Assembly (NCBI GenBank): GCA_036936605.1
Contig: JAUPFV010000002.1
Location: 129,502,376 to 129,566,375 of the forward strand
Source of the DNA: Limnanthes douglasii subsp. nivea
Lineage: Eukaryota > Streptophyta > Magnoliopsida > Brassicales > Limnanthaceae
DNA length: 64,000 nt
Direction: 5' to 3'
Shown here: in pieces, positions 55,397 through 64,000 of the stretch
Numbering within the stretch: position 1 is the first letter of the stretch
Layout: each line of letters starts with the position of its first letter
Translations under genes and position numbers: made by a program
The notes under the pieces: model-generated
The model's input: the letters and a program-made list of their open reading frames with translations, nothing else
Told to the model about the DNA's origin: nothing
Database searches by the model: none

Positions 55397-56063
55397 TCAA
55401 ACGGCTAGTAGAAAAAAAAAAAAAAAAAAACACAAAATTACCCTATAAATACACCCTACATCCTCCTATATTTTTCACTACAAATCTCTCCCTCTCCACT
55501 ACAAATCTATCCCCTCTCTCTACTACACTTCTCTAAATTTTTTTTATATTTTTCAAACTCTATTTAAATTACAAGTAATTTATGTTTATGCATATAAACT
55601 TCTAATATTGAATAGTTCGAAAATACAATAAACTATATAATTCATCTAACCATAAACACTTCAAGCTTGAAAGAATCTAAAGAATCACCTAATAATTTAA
55701 AATTTTAATACAATTATATGTCTAATAGGTATATATTATTTAATAGTAATATATTATTCAAACGTATCAAAATCAAATTACAATTATTTTTTTAAAATAT
55801 AATTGATGATTATAAAATTTCGATTAAAATGATAACATATTTAAATTAAAATACATGAAATAGAATAATTAACTCAATTATTGAAATTAGATTCAATTAA
55901 CACTTACAAATTAATTTTAAATAACATTATAATATATTCTGATAAACGGTTCTTAAATGGTTAAATGGTTTGGCTGATGGTTTGAACTGGTAAACGGCTC
56001 TTAAATGGTTCGTCTGGTGGTTTGAACTGGCGGTTTAACTGTGAAACTGGCCCATTACGACTG

Positions 56064-56184
56064 CAACCCGCCGAGACCGCAACCCGCCGAGACCGCATAA
56101 GGAGCAACCCGCCGAGACCGCAACCCGCCGAGACCGCAACCCGCCGAGACCGCAACCCGCCGAGACCGCAACCCGCCGAGACCG
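56064..56184. repeat. 16-bp minisatellite, right end of hAT-3
   Basis: The same CAACCCGCCGAGACCG unit, two copies, the CATAAGGAG interruption, then five copies. It is in the same orientation as the left array although it sits in the opposite arm. Confidence 0.95.
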
Positions 56185-56445
56185 CAACCCGTGGTTCAGA
56201 CTTAAACGGTGCGGGTTGGTGCTGGTTCAAACCGTTTGACACCTCTAATTACGATATTTTGAAAGTTTATTTTTGTATTTTAGATGATTATTAAATATTT
56301 TAGTTTACCGACCAGACATTACGTACCTGAAAAGAAGAGATGAGATAGTAAACCATAATAAAGAAATACGATATATGATTTGTTAAGTAACGACATATAT
56401 TCATTTAATACGATAAAATTGGTAAACTCTTTTAAATAAAATTTT

Positions 56446-56446
56446 A

Positions 56447-56494
<48 letters not shown>
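56446..56494. repeat. (TAA)n microsatellite, copy II
   Basis: Counterpart of 43820-43870. Confidence 0.95.
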
Positions 56495-56498
<4 letters not shown>

Positions 56499-57504
56499 GC
56501 CCTGATACGTGCTACTGGTGAGCAATTTGTATTTTTTTCACGTGATTGTTACTTCGTTAAGATTGTACATAATATTTTATAAAATAGTTTAAATATGAAA
56601 ATATCTATAGCTACTTCTTTTTTCAAACTATAAATTTTGAACGGTAACCAAAACTTAAGTTATAGAGTGCGTGTCTTTTCTTTAATTATAAAGATTAAAT
56701 ATTTATTATTAAAACTAATTAAAAACATACCGATATCTTTCACACATATAAAAAAAAACTTTTAAAAAATCAATTTTGATTGAGAACCGAAAAATTAATT
56801 AGTTGGATCGTTTTTTGTTTTATATATATACATGAATCATAAAGGGGTAAGCTAAAACTTATTGGAACAATTTAATCGAAGACGAAAACATGAGTAAGCC
56901 GAATATGTTGTTGTTTTTTTAGTTGGATGCTCACGAATATTTAATATTTGTTGTTCTTTTTATGTTGTTAGATGTTCATCCAAAAATTTAGATGTAAAGA
57001 CGTCTTTTGGAACTTAAGGAAGAGTATTACTGGAATCAAACATTAAGTTTATGTTTTTAATCAAAGGCATAGGTTTATTTCTACTAGGCCGAAAGTGTAT
57101 AAAGTTGTCATCGAAGCTTTTGGATATATATAAGTGTTTATAGAAGAAATTGATTCACTGTTATGTGAAGAATCTAAAATTGATGACGATTTATGTTGTT
57201 GATTATAATGAGTAATATGGCCCATATTATCTGACGAGTAAGGTTCATGAAACATACTAGTCTCGTGTGGTAGTGGTTAAACTTCAGAATTGCACCTTTT
57301 TGTTTCGGCTACTATTGAACTTGTTATACTGTGATTTGCATTTGAATTTGTTATCTTGTTGGCTATTTCCACAACATGTGGTGCGATGTGAGTGGATAAT
57401 CTATAATAATATTGTTTTCTGGTATATACAAGGAAGAAATATGAAGATCATTTCAGATATTGAGGTTAGAGATCTAGACCTCACCAATAAAAAAAATCAC
57501 TAAG

Positions 57505-58671
57505 ATGAGTTCCATAAAGTTGAATATAGAAAACATCAACGTAGAGAATGGTTTCAAGCACTACAGAATTAAAAGTCAGGGATTTCCTTATACACGAAGG
57601 TTCATTCGATGTTATTGATGAGAAACTCAAAGATATAGTTGATTTTAGAATGTCGTCTAAGGCCCATAGTGTTATGGTCTTGAGCTTGAGGGAAAAAACG
57701 ATTTGAGAAGTATCTGAAGAGCCAATGATATTAAGGATATATAATTGGATGAACGTTGTTTACATGAAATAGTTTTTAAACTGTATACGTTGAAAATGAA
57801 CAGTAGAAAGAAATTTGAAGACACTTGGATGATTTCAATTGTATCATTCTTGACTTGAATGTGGTTGAAGGTAGAAGATAAGGATCAAGAAGTAGTCCTC
57901 TTGAGTTCTCTTTTGAATGTTTATGAGCACTTTATTAACATTATGCTCTATGGAAAATAGTCCATATGATATTTGAAATTATGGGTGCTTTGAACTCAAA
58001 ATATCTTCAGCGGAAGACAGTTCTGAATAGTGACTCTAAAGTTCTCGGATTGAGTGTAAGGGGCAGGCTTTGAAGTAGATATTTGGTTAAGAAGATAAGA
58101 AACTCTTAGTCCAAATCAAATTAATTTATAAGTAGTTCTAAAGTGATATATTGGTTGTGTAATATCAATGGAAAATTCTCAGACCAAATGAAAGGTGATA
58201 GTTATCTAAAACAAGATGTCGGAGATGTTATCATGGTCTCGGATGACTATAAATATATTGATGCTTTAATAACTTCTACCTGCAGGTACATTGAAAGATG
58301 GTTGTTGGATTTGGGAGCTTCATTCCACATGACTTCCAACAAACATTGGTCGGAAAACTTGAGATTGTTTGATGGTAGCATATAGAACTAATGATATGTT
58401 AGTTTTTTATGGGTCTTTAGTGGACGAAATTATGTCTAGTGTAGAGAGAGATCCAACCAAGCCGTGGCATCTGAGTTTAGGGCATGTAAGTGACAAAAAA
58501 TCATTATTGAGCTTAGCAAACAATTTAAGTTCCATCTTAGAAACTATATGCTTGAATATGCTTATTTGGATGTTTCGGGTACGATACAGCAACCTAACAT
58601 GACTGGTGCAAGGTACTTCATGTATTTAATTGATGGTTACTCTGTAAGAGTACTGGTTATACGTTAAAACA
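57505..58671 (+). pseudogene. Copia gag-protease-integrase remnant (copia A), copy II
   Basis: Nearly identical to 45018-46182, with the same gag, knuckle, protease (WLLDLGASFHMTSN) and pre-integrase (PWHLSLGHVSDKK) pieces and the same stops. A small change near 57698 (a run of A replacing AATG) alters the gag frame relative to copy I. Confidence 0.85.
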
Positions 58672-61600
58672 TGTAATTACTAAATAGATTGTTATCATAA
58701 CTGGTTTTTGCATTTAAAATGTTGGACATCTTTTTAAAAACATAAAGATATAATTGATTAGTTCAGATTGTTATCAATATAGTTCATTAGTTGTTTGGTT
58801 TATTATTTCACTAGACTATCATTTTCTATATTTGTAATTTAAGTTATTTATAAAGATGTGTTGTTCTAATCAATAAAACACTAATCGTTTTATTTTTTAA
58901 CTCTTCATGGTATCAGAGTACTGTTCGGTTGATTAAATAACTTAATATATATTTGGTTAAAAAAGATAAAGTGCCTCGTTTCGGATCAGAACAAAAATGA
59001 TGTGATTTATTACCGCATTTTGGAGGTTGTTTGATTAAGATAATGGTTTTGATTGATTAAATTAGATGTATAATTCACTAAAAATAAAAAATGTTTTAAC
59101 AGAATGATTTCCTTATTAAATATATAAAAGGGAAAACGTATGTGATATTTTATTTAAAAACTATGATAGATTTATTAAATAATATATAGTTCATTATTTG
59201 ACTAATAAATAAAGTTATATTTTCAGTAGATTTATATTTACTAAGATTTTCCCTAAGGTAATTAGGTTTCGATTTGGATTATATTTTGATTTGAAATTTT
59301 TATTTATTTCGATTTGGGTTGGATTTTTATTTGATTATAGTATTCTATTGGATGTTAATTAAAAGTTTGTTTTTATTTGGTATATCTCAATTGGTTGGTT
59401 TTGTTGGATTAGATCGTGTGGATTTTTATTGCAGATATGTCAGAAAAATATTGCTTTTTACAGTTTAGTATTCCCAATTTAATAGGAATTAAATTTGTCA
59501 TGTATACATCCGCATATCACTCAAGTACGACATCGTCTTTCACTTTTAGGTGTTCATTCCTCCTTACGTGTCACAATTTATTTCGTTATCCCCTATGTCA
59601 CTCGTATATTTTGTGTTACAATAATATCGGTATATGGTGTTGGATTTATTATTACCCCTCATATATCGCTCCCATGATGTTTACTACGTTCGTAACCTTG
59701 TTTTGAATCTTGTTTTAGTCAACCAATTGTGTAAATCTGGTCATCGGGTAGTCTTTGTTTTTGTTATACGAGATTAGTGTACTCAAAGGATGATTGAAGG
59801 TCATAGAATGGGGGAACCTTTATGCATGAGAAGAACTCAAAGTGATTGATGTTCTTACATTTAGTTTTGATTTGTCTTAATTTCGTTTGATTTAATTATC
59901 ATCTGAATTTTATATTTAGTAGACCGGTTTAGGATATGTACTTACATTACCTTTAAAGTTTTTAGTTTTTACATGTGTTTTGGATTATTTAAGTGTTTAT
60001 AATATTTATGATGGCAGTGACTGTAAACTGGCAAAACTTTACGTCTTACCTTTTGATAAAAGTGTTTATTGTTATGTTTCTCTTTTTTATTTTATCAGTT
60101 CCGATGTTTGGGGTCTATCTTATGTTTACACAAAGGATGGTTCAGCCTATTATGTATCTTTTGTTGATTAATATATTTGTTATATGTAGGTTTATCTTAT
60201 AAAACAAATATCTGATTTTATTAGATTTTACAGAAACTTTAGAGCACTTGCTAAAACTCAACAATTATTGTGATAAATTGCTTCATGTGTGACTTTGGGG
60301 GTGAGTATTCCTGAGATTATTTAAGTTAGTTACTTGCATCTGATGGTACCATACACCAATATTCTTGTATTGACACCCCTCAGCATAATGAGATTGTAGA
60401 AATGAAACATCTTAACCTTGTTGAGATTGCTTATTCCTTGCTTTTATATGTTGAAGTTCCTAGTACCTTTTGAGGAGAAACACTTCTGACTGTTGAACAT
60501 ATGATTATCTGATTCTTATTACATATAATTTAAGTATGTCTTATATCATAAGTTACATGGATAACATCCATATTATTCCTTTTTACGAGTATTTTGATGT
60601 ACATGTTTTATCTTTCAGCCTCGTGTCAAAATGAGCACTTCGTCACATAAAATAGTTATATTGGTTTTTGTAAGGTTACGGTATTATACATAAAGGATTT
60701 TGTTTCTTTGATCTAACAAGTTATACGATATATGTATCTCGGTATGTCATATTTTTTTACTACATTCCATTTTATTCGATTCTCATGAAATTGCATGACA
60801 TAACAAAGACAAGTCTTCATGTTACTGATCCTTTTAACAATGGCAGTGATACAATTATTATTCCTAATTTACCAGTTCATAAAAATTCAACATGAGTTGA
60901 TATTACTTGTACTTCATGAATATATATAAGTTTGTTTCTTTCTCTAGTGCAAGTACATAGTATTAACCTACCGTGAGATCTACTCATACAATTAAGTCTA
61001 CTAAACTATTATATTTTGCTTATTCTTCTTACTCAGGTCTGTTTCAAATTTTATAATAATCATACATGAGTTATATTAGCCTAAGTTAAATAAATAATCT
61101 ATTTTTTATCCTCGCTAGCAAGGTTTTAATTTTTGAAGAGCTTACCTCTCTTTATCAAACTCATACATTTGATGTAGTTGAATCTCTGCCTAGTAAACAT
61201 ATAATTGGTTCTCGTTGGGTTTTTAAAATCAAAATAAAGTCTAATGGGTCCGTTAAGAGCTATAAGGTCGTATAGTAGTAAAAAAGTATCTGCAAAAGTA
61301 TCGTATGAATAATGAGGAGACTTTTGCAATAGTGAAAAAATTTTAACATAATTTGTACCTTATTATTATTGCATATTCTTTTCATTGGTAGATATTTCAA
61401 CTGAATATCAAAAATATGTTTCTAAATGGTGATTTTCATGGGGATCTTTACATGAATCATTCATCAGGTGTTGTTAACCAACCATGTGAATTTTGTTAAC
61501 TTAGGTAATCTCTATATGGTCTCAAACAAGCTCTTTGTGCTTGGTTTGAGAAATTATTTATAATGATTATTTCACTTAGTTTTTTTGCAAGTAATCACAA

Positions 61601-62450
61601 TTCAGCTTTATTTATCAAATGTACAAGTTCATGACAGATTGTTATATTTGTATATATAGATGATCTACTAATTACAAGTGATGATTTTGATGGTATTGAG
61701 GCATTAAAGTGTGATTTCACGCATCAGTTTACGATGAAAGAACGGTGTTAATGACTGTCTGATAAAAGAACGATAGGTACCTCTCTTGAAACCAATGCTT
61801 AGTATTCCCCAACTGGTAGTGTTCTTTTATCATACTCGATTATGTATCATACTCTTGTGGGGAGCTTGGTTTATCTTACAGTTACTCGACCAGATATGGC
61901 TCATATTGTTCATGTGGTTAGTTAGTTATGTTATTGTTCATACTTCTGTCCATTGAGGTGTTGTTCTACATATATTAAGATATATTTTGTTTTATTTGAT
62001 ATCTTCTCTCGAACTTCATGTCTGCACTGATGCTAATTGGGATGGTCATCCTCATGATCATAAATCCACCACTAGTTTGTGTGTTTTCTTTGAAGATTTA
62101 TTAATCTAATATAAAATTAAAAAATATAACGTTATTTATGTGAGATTATTTGGTTAAAGTGGTTACTTACATGTATGGAGCTTAATGTTACTCAGCCAAT
62201 TTCATTATAAAGGGCCATGCAAATTGTAAAGAATCTTATTTTTCATGATAGAATGAAACACATCAAAATTGATTGTTATTTCACTTGTTATCGTCTTTAG
62301 CTCAGGATCACCTCAATTTTATTTGTTCTATCAGCTTTGCAGGTTGTTGATATATTCATGAAAGCTCAGTCGGTACTTTATTTTCATTTTATATGTGACA
62401 AACTCTCAATGATTATTATTAATGTTGTATTGTGAACTTAACGAAAGATG
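58672..62450 (+). pseudogene. Second copia element (copia B), copy II, more complete
   Basis: LTR-like start, primer-binding site at 58908-58920, then integrase SSDVWGLSYVYTKDGSAYYVSF (60083 on), which continues past the point lost in copy I: ASDGTIHQYSCIDTPQHNEIV and SLLLYVEVPSTF. RT begins at 61131 (FEELTSLYQTHTFDVVESLP, IIGSRWVFKIKIKSNGS) and reaches the active-site box YIDD (61653-61664) in VYIDDLLITSDDFDGIEAL. RNase H has TDANWDGHPHDHKSTTS (62026 on). The end of RNase H (VVDIFMKA) is near 62345. Stops occur in every domain. No 3' LTR matching the 5' one was identified. Confidence 0.78.
58908..58920 (+). promoter_or_regulatory. Primer-binding site of copia B, copy II
   Basis: TGGTATCAGAGTA, identical to 46419-46431. 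Confidence 0.8.
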
Positions 62451-63207
62451 TTGACAATATAGCCTATTAATATTTTGACCCACTAACACACATTGGATTA
62501 TTGTTCTATATATTGTTAATTTTCCTTACAATAGTGATCCTCCTCCAATCATGTTTATAAAAATATGTGTTGTACTTAATATATACCCCGCCTCTTTTCT
62601 TTTTCTCTTCTTTTCTTCTAAACTCAACACTATATCATTTTTATCTTCCTCTCTTCGTTGAAATTTATAGCTATTTATTCTTCTCTGGCGAATAATCCTC
62701 CATTTAATTTATATTAAACTCATAAATTTTTAGAACTAAAGGTGGAATTGGAAAGGAAGATCTAATGTAAGGATTTAAATATATTTCATGATTTATTTGT
62801 TAGAATAAGCTTGATTTTGGTTAAACTAGGCTTCAAGTATGTTTGTATATAAATTAGGATTTATTTGTTAGAGTAGGTTTCATTTTTGTTAGATTAGGCT
62901 ACAAGTGTGTTGGTATATAAATTAGGATTGATTTGTTAGGTTAGACGTGTTTTGTTGGATATAGGGTTAAAATTTCTAAAGATCATGGTTCTTGAGTGGT
63001 TTGTTTGTCATTTACACCGGCAGTGCAGACCATCAATATTGGATGTGGAACTTGCACTGCCATTATATGGGCATTTGTACAACCAGTTATACACTAATTT
63101 TGATGTGTTTAATGTATGTATGTGATAATCAAACGAACAACCACCGTGGGAAACTATAACTAAAGTTAAAGTCCTCTCAAGATAAAAAAAGACCTCACCA
63201 ACTAAGT
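62451..63207. other. Copia B downstream region, copy II
   Basis: Matches 50191-50949. Includes TGTTGACAATATAGCC (a possible LTR start), CT-rich sequence and the 67-bp tandem repeat at about 62788-62940. The patch GGCAGTGCA...TGCACTGCC at 63018-63062 (also 50759-50803) is a short inverted repeat. Confidence 0.5.
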
Positions 63208-63390
63208 AGCGTGAGGTCGAAGAAGAGGAGCATATCGAGCTATCAATATGTGTATTCAACTACTCGTAAAAATAATGTTGTTTTTGTTGGATCTTATAAG
63301 GTAGGTCGATTGAGGGGCGACGATGAGGAGGATTTCATCCATGAGTTGGACATATATGAGGTGTATAAACCTAAGTCGGGTGTACTTTAG
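63208..63390 (+). other. Unidentified coding-like stretch, copy II
   Basis: Counterpart of 50950-51165, ending in a stop at 63388-63390 (YKPKSGVL then TAG). Same unknown protein-like wording. Confidence 0.3.
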
Positions 63391-63610
63391 TTGGATAGAC
63401 ATGTGTCACCAATTAATCAATATTTATCATATGGAACACGAGGCGTACCACACATATATGGTAAATGTAAATTTAATGATACGTAGATATCTCAAATATT
63501 TTATATAATCCTATATTTATGTAGATTATAAAAATATTGTATTTTATTTTATTTTATGGTCTTTTAGTTCTATTAGCATTCAAGCTCTCGACGAGGTTCT
63601 GAACATATAG

Positions 63611-63841
63611 GACCTAAACAACCAGTCTGAGGAATTTAATTTATCGGCTAGGAGTTCATTCGGTCATCTCGTCTCTCACCCACCTAAGTTCCATCCAAAC
63701 CCTCACTTGAATGAGATTTTTTTCGAGCGGCGGCACCAAAAGACAAATATTTTACGTTTCAGTTTCACGAAGATTATCAACACTTTTGATGTATACGTTA
63801 TGACAGATCTTCTAGTTGTAAGTAAGATTATGGCAGCATAA
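63611..63841 (+). pseudogene. Possible plant-mobile-domain (PMD/DUF1985-like) exon
   Basis: An open frame without ATG: ARSSFGHLVSHPPKFHPNPH, then EIFFERRHQKTNILRFSFTK and TFDVYVMTDLLVV. The order FGHL, then F-E-R-R, then T-x-x-LRF, then DV-x-x-MT-x-L-x-V resembles the start of the plant mobile domain / DUF1985 proteins found in host genes and in Mutator-type transposons. GTAAGTAAG follows the final LV, which would be a good splice donor at the usual kind of exon border. It lies past the end of the duplication. An upstream stop at 63608-63610 limits it. Tentative. Confidence 0.4.
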
Positions 63842-64000
63842 AGCTTCAACATGAGGGACCAAATATATGTCGAGGCTTAAATCAGAATATAACTTATTGA
63901 CTATCACGTTTTCTTTCATTTAGTCCATCGACTAAAAAATCACCGGTCATGGTCTGTGGACTATTCAAAATTTATAAATTTAGTCCCCGTGTGTGGTCTC
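63842..64000. other. Window end, nothing recognised
   Basis: TTTAGTCCATCGACTAAA and TTTAGTCCCCGTG resemble ends of small plant DNA transposons, but the window ends before a partner could be seen. Confidence 0.3.

Larger units (their letters stand above)
53974..56247 (-). mobile_element. Non-autonomous hAT element, 2,274 bp (hAT-3)
   Basis: The ends TAGAGGTGTCTAATGG (left) and TAGAGGTGTCAAACGG (right, reverse strand) share 14 of 16 bases. An exact 8-bp direct repeat ATTACGAT flanks it (53966-53973 and 56248-56255), and copy I has the uninterrupted site GTATTACGATTTT. Contents from left: minisatellite array, AT-rich arm (reverse complement of the right arm at 41900-42660), promoter block in reverse (54998-55396) with a GC-rich palindrome cluster, AT-rich left arm, second minisatellite array. 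The small ORF of its relatives is absent. No transposase is encoded. Confidence 0.88.
51996..63420 (+). repeat. Large direct duplication, copy II
   Basis: Second copy of 40922-51170. Relative to copy I it carries a 2,274-bp hAT element (53974-56247) and keeps 1,402 bp of copia B (60326-61727) that copy I lost; it lacks hAT-2 and the Tat-like fragment. Confidence 0.9.

Noticed and set aside
53991..56242. Open frames of 73-143 codons across the minisatellites and palindromes (for example 54788-55219 minus, 56022-56294 plus)
   Set aside because: They exist on both strands and in several frames because of the repeat composition and show repeated nonsense motifs; no coding signal.
56319..56525. 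Poly-tyrosine frame on the minus strand
   Set aside because: It is the translation of the TAA microsatellite.
1..64000. tRNA or rRNA genes
   Set aside because: No cloverleaf or rRNA wording was seen on either strand; TGGTATCAGAG sequences are retrotransposon primer-binding sites, not tRNA genes.

Overview
The window looks like nuclear DNA of a flowering plant, probably a eudicot. It is AT-rich and full of plant transposon families in nested layers: Ty3/gypsy chromovirus and Tat-type elements, Ty1/copia, a TRIM-like element, a LINE tail, Mutator-like (MULE) and hAT elements. There is no confident intact host protein-coding gene, no tRNA or rRNA gene, and nothing prokaryotic. Almost all coding sequence is decayed transposon sequence with stops and frameshifts.

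Layout. 1-3.4 kb: a MULE transposase fragment cut by the window edge, a dispersed repeat (R1), and an 840-bp segment present twice with a TATA box and an E2F-like site. 3.5-8.8 kb: a minus-strand Ty3/gypsy chromovirus resembling the CRM lineage. 9.4-12.2 kb: a second R1 copy interrupted by a 2,123-bp MULE with 43-bp perfect terminal inverted repeats (TIRs) and a 9-bp target-site duplication (TSD); it carries about 0.95 kb of organelle-like DNA, including a plastid atpA snippet. 13.9-15.3 kb: a TRIM-like element with three LTRs. 15.5-18.3 kb: AT-rich repeat interrupted by a second MULE of the same TIR family and by a 5'-truncated LINE. 20.8-26.2 kb: a degenerate minus-strand copia element with both LTRs. 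26.7-27.8 kb: a plus-strand copia start, interrupted by a 9.5-kb minus-strand Tat-type gypsy element (27.8-37.4 kb) that has an antisense coding region with its own TATA box.

40.9-63.4 kb is a direct duplication of a block of about 10-11 kb (copy I 40922-51170, copy II 51996-63420). Each copy holds a hAT-like element with a small repetitive basic ORF behind an unusual promoter, then two decayed copia elements, one inside the other. The copies share the same inactivating stops, so the block was duplicated after it had decayed. Copy I then gained a 705-bp hAT element and a Tat-like fragment; copy II gained a 2,274-bp hAT element with 16-bp minisatellite arrays and a cluster of GC-rich palindromes. 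Each copy supplies the empty site for the other's hAT insertion.

No functional operon-like system is visible. The most unusual items are the organelle-DNA-carrying MULE with its family of 7-nt-loop hairpins, the hAT-borne repetitive ORF and promoter module, and the palindrome cluster in the copy II hAT element. All family assignments come from reading motifs by eye; no database search was possible.
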